Positions 27,285-35,920 of a DNA stretch of 64,000 nt are shown here, piece by piece (position 1 is the first letter of the stretch; every line of letters starts with the position of its first letter). The stretch is from contig JAJFKO010000043.1 of assembly GCA_021773175.1 (NCBI GenBank), positions 186,001 to 250,000 of the forward strand, written 5' to 3'. Source of the stretch: Gammaproteobacteria bacterium (GTDB lineage: Bacteria > Pseudomonadota > Gammaproteobacteria > JAJFKO01). The position numbers and the translations under genes were made by a program. The notes beneath the pieces are model-generated. The model was given only the letters and a program-made list of their open reading frames with translations, was not told the DNA's origin and did no database searches.

Positions 27285-27932
27285 TTAACTGTAATCATAG
27301 CGAATCTGCATCAACATACCTAGATAGGAATCTTGCTCCGTTAATTCAATGAGTGGTGCTTGACTAAGTTCTGGGCTGAGGGCTTTGATGAAGTGTTGGT
27401 TGGCATCAATAATAAGTTGGCGCAACACCGTGCTATTGGAATTATTCAGATATACCAAAATAAAACTGCGGTCGTGGGTTTTCTTATCAGGATCGATAAT
27501 TAATTTACTATTTAATGCAATTTGCGGTTCCATCGAAGCATCTTGCATAATGAGTGCAAAGGCATGCTGGCTAACAACGGCGTCAGTTAATAAATACTCT
27601 TGCTCAGAGGCTTGTTCACTGTCCGTATAATGTTGCCAATTTCTAGCTTGCGGCCAACTGAGTATGGGAACATTCTTAAAGGTATTGTTTGAAGACGTAG
27701 ACTCGAACTCAACACTGAGATTTGGTATAGGCTCTAATCCACGTAATTGGTCTTCTGTCACATTAAAGAAGTCTGCAATAGATTGCAAAGAGCCTTTATG
27801 AGGCATTGTTGTGGCACCAGTAACAATGCGATGTACGGTAGGTTGAGGTAATTGAGTACGTCGTGCAAGTTCCGCGGCATTAATTTGCTTATCTGCCATC
27901 AGCTGTTTGATTATTTTTGTCAGCTTAACCAT
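27285..27932 (-). CDS. XRE-type regulator with S24/LexA-like C-terminal domain
   Basis: The product is 215 residues from the ATG at 27932, preferred over a TTG five codons upstream. An N-terminal XRE helix-turn-helix (about residues 5-60, with NAAELARRTQLPQPTVHRIVTG) is followed by a Ser/Asn linker and a C-terminal domain resembling the S24 fold of CI and LexA (IMQDASMEPQIALNSKLIID). The likely catalytic Ser (about 133) is present. The second-strand motif that usually holds the catalytic Lys reads TVLRQL, so self-cleavage is doubtful. It is convergent with icmB and may control neighbouring genes or a prophage-like function; its target is unknown. Confidence 0.8.
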   Translation of the reverse strand: MVKLTKIIKQLMADKQINAAELARRTQLPQPTVHRIVTGATTMPHKGSLQSIADFFNVTEDQLRGLEPIPNLSVEFESTSSNNTFKNVPILSWPQARNWQHYTDSEQASEQEYLLTDAVVSQHAFALIMQDASMEPQIALNSKLIIDPDKKTHDRSFILVYLNNSNSTVLRQLIIDANQHFIKALSPELSQAPLIELTEQDSYLGMLMQIRYDYS

Positions 27933-28088
27933 TACACTTTGTCTCAAAATAAATATTTTCTGGATAATAAACTATTTGAAATTAAAAAAAAAGCTCTGCT
28001 TAATGTATTGAAGTTGACTATTAATTTAAAATGTATTAAATTTGCATTCAAAGTGTATCGGTATTAAAAAACATATATTGTTGCGCAT

Positions 28089-28120
28089 AAAAAAACCGAG
28101 TAAGCAAGCTTACTCGGTTT
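28089..28120 (-). terminator. Strong intrinsic terminator (minus strand) between two divergent genes
   Basis: AAACCGAGTAAGC (28093-28105) and GCTTACTCGGTTT (28108-28120) form a perfect 13-bp stem. On the minus strand the 3' arm runs straight into seven U residues. On the plus strand only three U follow. Both flanking genes start away from this gap, so it must end some other minus-strand transcript. Confidence 0.7.
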
Positions 28121-28235
28121 AAATTGGAAGTAGAGGAGATGGCTCGTCCAAGCCATTTACGAGATAAAATTTACCATATACATATAAAAAAAACAGTAGG
28201 AGAACGCCCCTTTATCTGTAAGATTTTCGCCCGAC
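28089..28235 (-). ncRNA. Candidate small RNA ending at the terminator
   Basis: A minus-strand transcript read from about 28235 to 28089 would contain an ATGGCT/AGCCAT hairpin (arms at 28140-28145 and 28152-28157) and finish with the strong terminator. AT-rich TATATTATAAA on the minus strand near 28240-28250 could be a -10. No coding frame of note exists. The 5' end is a guess, and no known RNA family was recognised. The 480-base gap 27948-28427 otherwise holds a dispersed-repeat copy. Confidence 0.3.
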
Positions 28236-28258
28236 TTTTATAATATAAGCTCTATGAG

Positions 28259-28330
28259 AGGACTTTCGATAAGTTTTTTAACGAAATATACCCGAAGGGC
28301 ACAGGTAAAGAGTTTTGCGTAAATCCTATA
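28259..28330. repeat. Dispersed inverted-repeat element, short form
   Basis: It begins AGGACTTTCGATAAGTTT and ends GTTTTGCGTAAATCCTATA, with the internal CACAGGTAAAG also seen in the copy at 17118-17194. It lies about 100 bases upstream of the phosphodiester-glycosidase gene. Confidence 0.55.
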
Positions 28331-28427
28331 TGATAAAAGCAGTTAGGGTTGTTTAAGCGGTTGTAGCAAGCTTAGTTTTCACGTTACCATATCGTGAATA
28401 TCTGAAGGCTATAAGAGAGAGAAACAT

Positions 28428-29201
28428 ATGATACAGCGGTTGTTTTTAAAGAGTTTATTCTTGATATGCATCTTATGTTTAACGATAACGGCGAGTGCGA
28501 CAGCATTAAGCTGGCAAACATTAGCTCCTGGTTTACAATATTCAAAATATACGCCGCCGAGTAATTCTTGGTTTTCTGGTTCAATTCATATTTTTCGTTT
28601 TAATTTAAGGCGTTATAAGCTTGCACTGCTTATGGCACAAGACTACAAGCGCCAGAATGCGCCAGTTGAATACTTTGCTGAGCATAGCGCTGCTTTAGTT
28701 GCGGTTAACGGTGGTTTTTTTAGTCCAAGCTTCAAACCTTTAGGATTGAGAGTACAAAATGGTAAAACTAGAACACGATTACGTCAAATCAGCTGGTGGG
28801 GTGTGTTTTATACGCGAGGTCAGCATGCTTATGTGGTTGCACAACGTAGTTTCCGGTATCGGCGTGGTATAACGTTTGCGGTACAGAGTGGACCGCGATT
28901 ACTCGTCAATGGTCGTATTCCGCCACTTAAAAATGGTAAAGCTAATCGAACCGCACTAGGCGTTACGCGTAATGGTTCGGTTGTTTTTGTTGTTACCAAA
29001 AACTTGCCGATGACAACGACAGAGCTGGCACAGTTTATGCGTAAATCTACGGCACAAGGTGGCTTAAACTGTATTAATGCGCTTAATATGGATGGTGGGC
29101 CATCAAGTCAATTGTATTCGCATATCGGTGATTTTGTTTTAAGTATTCCTAACTTTAATGCGGTGACTGATGCTGTTGTTGTCTTACCGCGTAATAGTTA
29201 A
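28428..29201 (+). CDS. Exported phosphodiester glycosidase (NAGPA-like) domain protein
   Basis: The product is 257 residues with a signal peptide (about 1-25, ending ASATA). The mature part matches the NAGPA/phosphodiester-glycosidase domain: AVNGGFF at about 89-95, SGPRLLVNG at about 155-163, RTALGVT near 176-182, and the hallmark NMDGGPSSQL at about 223-232. Family members remove GlcNAc or related sugars attached through phosphodiester links; bacterial ones are usually secreted or act in the cell wall. Here it probably acts in the periplasm or outside the cell. It stands alone between dispersed-repeat copies. The exact substrate is unknown. Confidence 0.85.
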   Translation: MIQRLFLKSLFLICILCLTITASATALSWQTLAPGLQYSKYTPPSNSWFSGSIHIFRFNLRRYKLALLMAQDYKRQNAPVEYFAEHSAALVAVNGGFFSPSFKPLGLRVQNGKTRTRLRQISWWGVFYTRGQHAYVVAQRSFRYRRGITFAVQSGPRLLVNGRIPPLKNGKANRTALGVTRNGSVVFVVTKNLPMTTTELAQFMRKSTAQGGLNCINALNMDGGPSSQLYSHIGDFVLSIPNFNAVTDAVVVLPRNS

Positions 29202-29202
29202 C

Positions 29203-29257
29203 ATAGGACGTTTGAATGCATCATTATCTAGATTTTGGCATTTAGCGTAAGTCCTAT
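29203..29257. repeat. Dispersed inverted-repeat element, minimal form
   Basis: ATAGGAC (29203-29209) and GTCCTAT (29251-29257) close a stretch ending TTAGCGTAAGTCCTAT. It fills the gap between convergent genes and may serve as a bidirectional hairpin terminator. Confidence 0.5.
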
Positions 29258-29271
29258 AACATTTCTAGAAC

Positions 29272-30789
29272 TTATTCTATCGAACAGGCTCGACTTGTAA
29301 GCGTTTGACTAATCGGTGCTAAACTATTCCATGGTTTTGCCGTTTCTATTTGTTTTGCCAATTGCAATAAAGTTATTTCATTTGCATAGCCAGCTGCAAA
29401 CTGCACACCAATCGGTAATCCAGATTCACTTGTTGCAAATGGAATTGACATTGCGGGTTGCCCGCTGGCATTAAATAATGCTGTAAAAGGAACAAATGCA
29501 AAGATTTTTTCCGAGAACAAGTCAAAAAGCTGTGTTACTAGTTTACGAACAGGAACGGTATTCAATATATTTAAAGCAAATTTCTCTATAGGTTTAGGAT
29601 TTAATGTGCCAATTTTTAAAGGGGGATTTGCCAAGGTTGGGGTGATTAAAACATCGTATTGCGTGAAAAAGTGTGCGAGTTGTCGAGTAATCATATCAAT
29701 ATCATATACAGCTTGCGCATAAGAAGACGCGGAATAGCTACGTGCCATTTTACATAAGACTCGTGTTGTTAATTCAATATCATGTTTATTAATAGTTTTG
29801 CCAGTGAGCCGTTCAGTATTTTTAACAATTGCTTCTGTTTCAGCGGCACTAATGATGATCATAGCTTGAGCTAAAGCTTGCGTATCAATTTTTGGCGTTG
29901 CTTCAACAACATCATGCCCTAAGTCTTGACAAAGTTTGACAGCATCATTAACTGCTTGTTTACATTCCTCTGCAACATTCGTTGCAAAGAATGGTTCAAC
30001 GGTAAATGCAATACGCAATTTTTTCGGTGCTTGTTCTAAGCTTTGTAAAAAACTTTGTGAGGGTTTTGCTAAAGGGAAGGGTGCGCCAAGATCATTACCG
30101 CAAGTTGCATCAAGCATCGCGGCACTATCGCGGACAGTTCGTGTTAGAACATGTTCAACAATAAATCCTTGGCTGGCCTTACCATAATCAGGACCCATCG
30201 GCGTGCGACCTCGCGAAGGTTTTAGACCGAACAAGCCACAACAAGAAGCTGGAATTCTAATAGAACCGCCGCCATCACTGCCATGAGCTAATGGTACCAT
30301 CCCTGCAGCAACGGCAGCTGCTGCACCACCACTAGAGCCTCCGGGCGTATGTGCAAGGTTCCAAGGATTATAGCAAGGGCCGTAAAATTCAGACTCTGTT
30401 ACCGGACTCAAACCAAATTCAGGGAGATTGGTTTTACCTAAGGTGATTAAGCCTGCTTTTCGATAACGTGATATTAGTTCACTGTCATGATCAAAAACCA
30501 TGTTTTGCAAAGCACGACAGCCTGCAGTTGTGGCTAAACCTTTATAACTCGCAATAATATCTTTTATTAAAAAGGGAACACCGGCAAACAGCGCTTCGTG
30601 ATTTACTTGTTTAGCATTTGTTAATGCTTCATCATAAATTTTCATGATAACAGCATTTAGTTGCGGATTAAGTTGCTCTACACAATGAATTGCTGTTTCG
30701 ACGAGCTCGCTAGCCTGAACATCGCCTTGTTGCACAAGTTGAGCTAAGCCTAGAGCATCATATTGTAGATAGTCATTGACTGGAAACAT
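29272..30789 (-). CDS. Amidase-signature family hydrolase
   Basis: The product is 505 residues of the amidase-signature family, which hydrolyses C-N amide bonds with a Ser-cisSer-Lys triad. All three residues are visible: Lys76 (in FLIKDII), Ser152 (in PGGSSGG) and Ser176 (in DGGGSIRIP), with the glycine-rich signature between. It is not GatA by context, since no gatB or gatC is near. It resembles the broad group that includes 6-aminohexanoate-cyclic-dimer hydrolases. The substrate is unknown. It lies 24 bases downstream of nhaA on the same strand, so the two may be co-transcribed. Confidence 0.88.
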   Translation of the reverse strand: MFPVNDYLQYDALGLAQLVQQGDVQASELVETAIHCVEQLNPQLNAVIMKIYDEALTNAKQVNHEALFAGVPFLIKDIIASYKGLATTAGCRALQNMVFDHDSELISRYRKAGLITLGKTNLPEFGLSPVTESEFYGPCYNPWNLAHTPGGSSGGAAAAVAAGMVPLAHGSDGGGSIRIPASCCGLFGLKPSRGRTPMGPDYGKASQGFIVEHVLTRTVRDSAAMLDATCGNDLGAPFPLAKPSQSFLQSLEQAPKKLRIAFTVEPFFATNVAEECKQAVNDAVKLCQDLGHDVVEATPKIDTQALAQAMIIISAAETEAIVKNTERLTGKTINKHDIELTTRVLCKMARSYSASSYAQAVYDIDMITRQLAHFFTQYDVLITPTLANPPLKIGTLNPKPIEKFALNILNTVPVRKLVTQLFDLFSEKIFAFVPFTALFNASGQPAMSIPFATSESGLPIGVQFAAGYANEITLLQLAKQIETAKPWNSLAPISQTLTSRACSIE

Positions 30790-30813
30790 GACTTTAACCC
30801 TTTTTTATTTGAA

Positions 30814-32007
30814 TTATAGTTGATTTTTGATTACTGCTGTTGAGTTTAAACGGCGATAGGTTATGTTAAATGCTGCAATAGCGATTGCGGCAGAAATAAA
30901 AGAACCTAAAACAATACTTTTACGCGCCATACTCTCATAAGGTGTATTAAAGAAAGCGAGAGAACCTAAGAATAAGCTCATGGTAAAGCCTATACCGGAT
31001 GCAGCAGCAATACCAAATAGTTGCATCCAATTACTGTCTTCAGGTAGTCGTGCAAAACGTAGTTGCACAAGAATCCAACTTGCCAGGAAAACGCCGAGGG
31101 TTTTACCAACGACGAGTCCAAGTATAATGGCAATAGAAACAGGATGTAGTAAATTGCCAAGCTCGACACCTGAAAAGTTAATTCCACCATTAGCAAAGAC
31201 AAATAACGGTAAGATGAGATAGGCAACCCATGGATGCAATTTGTTTTCTAGGTGGCGTAGTGGCGAAAAAGATGAATTGCGTGTTGATAAAGGAATCGTA
31301 AAACCAACTAATACACCTGCAAGTGTGGCATGCACACCAGACTTTAATACACAAATCCAAATGATAATGCCAACAATCATGTAAGGTGCAGTACGTTTAA
31401 TATTAAATAGATTAAACAGTAATAACAAAGTAATTCCAATAAGAGCTAAAACTAAAGATAAATAGGATAGTTTATTAGTATAGAAAACGGCAATAATAGC
31501 AATTGCTAGAATGTCATCGACAATTGACAGAGCCACCAGAAACACTTTTAAACTATTTGGCACACGCTTGCCTAGCAGCGCGATAAGCGCCAGCGCAAAT
31601 GCTATATCGGTTGTCGTTGCAATTGGCCAGCCTGCTAGAGCCTTGGCATCATGATGATTTAAGGCAAAATAAATGGCGGCGGGTAAGACAATTCCGCCAA
31701 TCGCAGCAGCAAATGGCAAGATCATTTGCTGGAATGAAGAAAGTTCACCATCGAGCATTTCACGCTTAATTTCCATGGCCAGTAGCATAAAGAAAATTGC
31801 CATTAAGCCATCATTAATCCAATGTATAATCGGTTTTTCAAGATTTAAGGTCGCAACACGAATTTGAATTGGCGTATCTAAAAATGCATCGTAGTAATGA
31901 TATAAACCGCTATTGGCAATGATGAGGGCAAGGATTAAAGCGACAAGTAATAAAATACCACTAGCGGTTTCTAGTTGAACAAATTGTTGAAAACGTTTTG
32001 TAAACAT
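30814..32007 (-). CDS. nhaA: NhaA Na+/H+ antiporter
   Basis: The product is 397 residues with about twelve membrane segments. NhaA exchanges two protons for one sodium ion across the inner membrane. Family hallmarks are NDGLMAIFFMLLAMEIKREM near 65-84, the TTTDIAFALALIALLG segment, and the ion-binding Asp pair in LSIVDDILAI (about 165-170). The length matches E. coli NhaA (388). It lies between the hydrolase and amidase genes on the minus strand with short gaps. Confidence 0.95.
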   Translation of the reverse strand: MFTKRFQQFVQLETASGILLLVALILALIIANSGLYHYYDAFLDTPIQIRVATLNLEKPIIHWINDGLMAIFFMLLAMEIKREMLDGELSSFQQMILPFAAAIGGIVLPAAIYFALNHHDAKALAGWPIATTTDIAFALALIALLGKRVPNSLKVFLVALSIVDDILAIAIIAVFYTNKLSYLSLVLALIGITLLLLFNLFNIKRTAPYMIVGIIIWICVLKSGVHATLAGVLVGFTIPLSTRNSSFSPLRHLENKLHPWVAYLILPLFVFANGGINFSGVELGNLLHPVSIAIILGLVVGKTLGVFLASWILVQLRFARLPEDSNWMQLFGIAAASGIGFTMSLFLGSLAFFNTPYESMARKSIVLGSFISAAIAIAAFNITYRRLNSTAVIKNQL

Positions 32008-32026
32008 CCCTATTCCTAATTAATTA

Positions 32027-32986
32027 TCAGATAAATTGATTAAAGAATTCCGGTATGCGTGTTTCTAACCAATATTCAGGTTTGAGCGGGTTTTTGCCGC
32101 CAATAAAACCAACATGGCCGCCATGTTTACTTAATTCAATGCGAACAGTAGAAGATAACTCATTCTTTTCAGGAATAACGTCAGGCGTCATAAACGGATC
32201 ATCTTTTGAATGAATTACTAAGGTTGGAACGGCTATATCTTTTAAGTAAGGGCGACTACTGGCATTAATATAATAATCTTTCGCGCTCCGAAAACCGTGA
32301 ATAGGTGCTGTTAATTTGTCATCAAATTCCCAAAATGATTTCGCATCACGAATATTAAGTTTTTCTAATGGAATATTGCGACTATTGAATTTCTGTTCTA
32401 CAAAGGCGACAAGTTCTTTGAGCATCCACCATTGATAAACTCTCGAAAAGCCTTTGCCAATAGAATGCGCGGCATTATACAATTCAAAAGGAACAGAAAT
32501 TGCAACGGCGGCTAATAAAGGGTTGTGTTCGCCTGTTTCGCCTAACCATTTCAATAAAACATTGCCACCTAAAGAAACGCCAATTGCACACAAAGGTGTT
32601 TCCGGTTCACGATCGCTGAGGATATTGGCAACTAAATTAATATCACCGGTATCGCCAGCATGATAAAAACGAATTAAACGGTTTGGTGTACCACTGGCAC
32701 CACGAAAGTGCATAAAGGCTGCGCGCCAACCAGCACTATTAATCGCGTTGAGCAATGGTGTCGCATAGTGCGATTCAATCGAGCCACCTAATCCGTGCAT
32801 GACAAGAATTGTTGGGCCAGAATCAGGGCCAACCCAATCGAGCTCAATAAAATCACCATCAGGTAATTCAATACGCTCACGACGTGGAGCAAGATCGACT
32901 TTACGACGCGTTAATTCTGGCCACACTGTTTGTAGATGTGGGCCCGGTAACCACCAAGCAGACTTGAATTTGCTTTCTACTATCAT
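32027..32986 (-). CDS. YheT-type alpha/beta hydrolase
   Basis: The product is about 319 residues from the ATG at 32986; a TTG seven codons upstream (33007) would lengthen it. It is an alpha/beta-hydrolase of the YheT/ABHD1-3 group: WWLPGPHLQT near the start, oxyanion region MHGLGGS, nucleophile elbow GVSLGGN, an Asp in HSKDDPFM, and a catalytic His in SKHGGHVGF. Substrates of this group are probably esters or lipids but are poorly defined in bacteria. A copy of the dispersed repeat lies just upstream of its start. Confidence 0.88.
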   Translation of the reverse strand: MIVESKFKSAWWLPGPHLQTVWPELTRRKVDLAPRRERIELPDGDFIELDWVGPDSGPTILVMHGLGGSIESHYATPLLNAINSAGWRAAFMHFRGASGTPNRLIRFYHAGDTGDINLVANILSDREPETPLCAIGVSLGGNVLLKWLGETGEHNPLLAAVAISVPFELYNAAHSIGKGFSRVYQWWMLKELVAFVEQKFNSRNIPLEKLNIRDAKSFWEFDDKLTAPIHGFRSAKDYYINASSRPYLKDIAVPTLVIHSKDDPFMTPDVIPEKNELSSTVRIELSKHGGHVGFIGGKNPLKPEYWLETRIPEFFNQFI

Positions 32987-33017
32987 AGACACGCTTAGGC
33001 TTCTCAAGAATATTAGT

Positions 33018-33072
33018 AGGACTGACGATAAATCCTTTCAATGAAGTATTAAAGGATTTTGCGTCAGTCTTA
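33018..33072. repeat. Dispersed inverted-repeat element, minimal hairpin form
   Basis: AGGACTGACGATAAATCCTTT pairs with AAAGGATTTTGCGTCAGTCT. ACTGACG/CGTCAGT and AATCCTTT/AAAGGATT are exact, and compensating changes from the consensus (ACTTACG to ACTGACG on both arms) suggest the hairpin itself is preserved. It lies between the divergent hydrolase and the ATP-grasp-like gene. Confidence 0.6.
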
Positions 33073-33253
33073 ATATTATTAATTATTGATATTGCTGGAT
33101 ATTGTATGCCGAGCGACGCTGACATGCAATTCTGTTTAAAGGTGTTGCGAAGGAGTATTTTACTGGTTTATTAGTTGATTTTGGTTGATGTTTGCTATAA
33201 CGTCAATAACAGATAAAATATTGCTCAAGTTTTGGAAGAAGAGGTAAACATAG

Positions 33254-35596
33254 ATGGCATTAGGGAAAAATCCTAAGCAGGCGATGGCTCTATCATTTGA
33301 CTTAGTTATTGATGATAAAACGGGCGAGGTTCGCTTTTTAGAGTTATTAAATACCATGCAGGGTGGCTTGCGTATGAGCAAAGCGTATTATCTTGCTGTA
33401 CTCCAAGGCTTGTTAAAACATTACGACCATATTTACTTTTTTCTTGCTGATGGGCCAGGAATATTAATATATCCTGAGATAGTGCGGTTTTTTCAAAGGA
33501 ACTCTGAGCAAATAACCTTAATCAGAACGAAAGCTGAGTTAGTCACAATACTTGCTGGTAAGCGTCACGCCAATAGTATTTTAATCGTTAATGAGCAACG
33601 TAATCCTGAAATTGGTACGCCAGCTATAGGTGGGACATTAAAAGCCTCAGATATTCAGCAGTTGCTTAAAGCTCATCACATTGATGATTTGCCGATTTTA
33701 TCCAGCAGTGAGTGGCCAGTTGCATTAGATCATAAATGGATGTTTCAATTATTTTTTCAAGATACAGGATTATTGCCGCAATCACATTTATGCTTTGCTG
33801 GCGATCCAAGCAGTTATACTAACGTTGTTAGTAAGTTTGGTGACAATCAACCTGTCATATTAAAGCCTGTGAATTATGGTAACGGGCGAGGTATTGTATT
33901 ATTAAAGAATAAAGCACAATTAATAGCTGTACTAGGTTATATCAAGTTGTTAAAGCCACGAGCAAACCAAGCTGAAATACAAGATGAAGTTAATCCTATG
34001 GAACTCTTACCGATGGGGATGCAATTTTTTGGTATTCTTGATCCTACTCAATTTTTTGGGTTATACCAGTTAATCAAAATACTCGAGAATGTAAACGCAG
34101 GATTTTTAGTTCAAGAGTGGGTGGAACCAACTAAACTATCTATTAAAGAACAGCAGCATAGAACATCATATCGTGCTACAGCATTAATTAGATATGAAGA
34201 AGGCCGTGGTGTTCATACAGAGGTTGTTGAAGTGCATCCACAAGTTGCAGGGAAGGCTCGCTCAGCTACTAGTGAGCTTGATCCTTTTGCGGTCGTGACA
34301 AACTTACATCCTATCACTAGCGGTTTACCTGATATGCCAGAAGCCGCAGCGCGAAAAATAAGTGTGGCCATCAAGCAACTCGTGGCAACACAAGGGAAGT
34401 TACTCTTTGTCTCGACATTTCGACAATGGTTGGCTAAATGTCAGGCAGCTAAAACTGCTACAAGTCTGCAATTATTAAGAGCGCCGAAAAGTCCTCTACA
34501 ATTATTTTCTGGTGAACTAGATGCAGGTTTCTTATCATACTTAGACAAAGCAAAGTACAAACCTGACTATCGCCTCAGAGTAGTTCTAATGACGCTCTAT
34601 AATGCTTTATTTACTTATGAATTTTGGCCAATGCCAAATATGATAAGTAACGAACTAGTTAATTGTGTTCTCGACAACATTGATGCCGCACAATCAGATG
34701 GTAAACAATATCAAGAAAGCAGAACTGCTGCTCTGAGCCTAGTTTTGGTATTGTTGCGATTACCAAGTCTGCAATCTGATATAAACTATGAACTCTTAAT
34801 GAAGAAGCTACAAAAATTTCTGCGTAAACAATATCAAATGAATAAAGAGCCGGCGGCAGAGAACTTACTTGGCATGTTTGAACATCTTGAAAGGGTAAGA
34901 GCATCAATAGTTCAATATCGACGCGGCAAGCTTACTGGTGATCAGCTTTTTGAGTCACAATTAGCAGAAATAAGGACAGCCTTGGGATTAGTCGCATGTT
35001 TTTTCCCGCAAGGCGAAGATAATAACTTTCTGCAAGATTTTATGTTGTCTGGGAAATTTCGTTCAAAAGCAACCGTTACTAAGTTAAATTTGCGAAACCT
35101 TCCTAAGATAGCAGGGGTACTGCGTTCCTTAGCTAAAGCCTGTATAGCAACAACAAATTATCGGTTAGCTCTATCTATGCTCGCAATAGAGTGGCAAGTA
35201 TTGAAAGCAGAGCACAAAAAGCCTGAGAGTTTTCCTAACAAGCTAGGTAAATTAATTCCAGAGCAAGTTAAACAAGTCAGTGATGCTTTACTTGAAATAG
35301 CAAAAGCATATCTTCAAAAAGCGCGACAAGCTGCTGAGCAAGGAGATGCTGGAAAACAGGATGTAATGAACAATACTGATGTCGCAAACGAATACTTGAA
35401 ATTTCTGCGAGAGTTTTTTCAAAATCACCCCGAGTTTGCCAGCGTGCAAGATCCATGTATGCATACATTACATGCAGAGTGTTATAGCTTACGTGGTTCG
35501 CCAATGGTGGCTATTGCTATCTTGAGAGCACATCCAATTATTATATCTAAAGCTCAAGTACTTGCTCTCATAATGAAGCCTAAACAACCTTCGTAA
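33254..35596 (+). CDS. ATP-grasp-like protein with helical C-terminal half, candidate effector
   Basis: This 780-residue cytoplasmic protein has no assigned family. Residues about 150-350 look like an ATP-grasp core: DHKWMFQLFFQDTGLLPQ, then the ATP-lysine segment VILKPVNYGNGRG (Lys204), FLVQEWVEP near 280, and EVVEVHPQVAGKARS near 330. The acidic metal-binding strand that normally ends the domain is missing after this. A close match (FDLVIDDKTGEVRFLELLNT, residues 15-34) sits at the N-terminus instead, suggesting a permuted order. The C-terminal 400 residues are alpha-helical and may form repeats. It has a GAAGAAGAGG before the start and no signal peptide. It lies between Dot/Icm genes and other effector-like genes. 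Confidence 0.65.
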   Translation: MALGKNPKQAMALSFDLVIDDKTGEVRFLELLNTMQGGLRMSKAYYLAVLQGLLKHYDHIYFFLADGPGILIYPEIVRFFQRNSEQITLIRTKAELVTILAGKRHANSILIVNEQRNPEIGTPAIGGTLKASDIQQLLKAHHIDDLPILSSSEWPVALDHKWMFQLFFQDTGLLPQSHLCFAGDPSSYTNVVSKFGDNQPVILKPVNYGNGRGIVLLKNKAQLIAVLGYIKLLKPRANQAEIQDEVNPMELLPMGMQFFGILDPTQFFGLYQLIKILENVNAGFLVQEWVEPTKLSIKEQQHRTSYRATALIRYEEGRGVHTEVVEVHPQVAGKARSATSELDPFAVVTNLHPITSGLPDMPEAAARKISVAIKQLVATQGKLLFVSTFRQWLAKCQAAKTATSLQLLRAPKSPLQLFSGELDAGFLSYLDKAKYKPDYRLRVVLMTLYNALFTYEFWPMPNMISNELVNCVLDNIDAAQSDGKQYQESRTAALSLVLVLLRLPSLQSDINYELLMKKLQKFLRKQYQMNKEPAAENLLGMFEHLERVRASIVQYRRGKLTGDQLFESQLAEIRTALGLVACFFPQGEDNNFLQDFMLSGKFRSKATVTKLNLRNLPKIAGVLRSLAKACIATTNYRLALSMLAIEWQVLKAEHKKPESFPNKLGKLIPEQVKQVSDALLEIAKAYLQKARQAAEQGDAGKQDVMNNTDVANEYLKFLREFFQNHPEFASVQDPCMHTLHAECYSLRGSPMVAIAILRAHPIIISKAQVLALIMKPKQPS

Positions 35597-35782
35597 TTTA
35601 CAAATTAATATTTGCTATTGCGTGGCAACAATATTCACTAGGCAGGTTTGAATTTGCTGTACCTATCTTCTGACATGTTAAAGCTTCAGTATGCTTTAGC
35701 TTTGTTGCGGCAATATTTATTGTATTTTGTATTGTGAAATACACATAAAAGTGTTGCTTTTACCTCATCAGAATGAATTCCC

Positions 35783-35814
35783 CCGGTCATGTGCTGACAA
35801 CCGGATGGTTTTTT
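35783..35814 (+). terminator. Possible intrinsic terminator after the ATP-grasp-like gene
   Basis: CCGGT (35783-35787) and ACCGG (35800-35804), with an inner GTCA/TGAC pairing, precede a T run at 35809-35814. The stem is short and a few bases separate it from the U tract. The rest of the 324-base gap (35597-35920) shows only the promoter candidate at 35845. Confidence 0.4.
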
Positions 35815-35844
35815 CAAGTTTTTATACGAATCTCGAGGAATTTT

Positions 35845-35873
35845 TTGACAAATCTATAAAGCTTAGCCATAAC
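35845..35873 (+). promoter_or_regulatory. Candidate sigma-70 promoter for the ankyrin gene
   Basis: A perfect TTGACA (35845-35850), 17-base spacer, then CATAAC (35868-35873), about 48 bases upstream of the ATG at 35921, which has a good AGGAG ribosome-binding site. Confidence 0.45.
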
Positions 35874-35920
35874 TTAAACAGTATGTAAGCGTTCTGTTGA
35901 ATTAAGTTAGGAGAACCATC

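Noticed and set aside
33070..33086. CTTAATATT followed by TTAAT upstream of the ATP-grasp-like gene
   Set aside because: The first half matches the PmrA consensus perfectly but the half-sites are nine bases apart instead of eleven, so it was not called.
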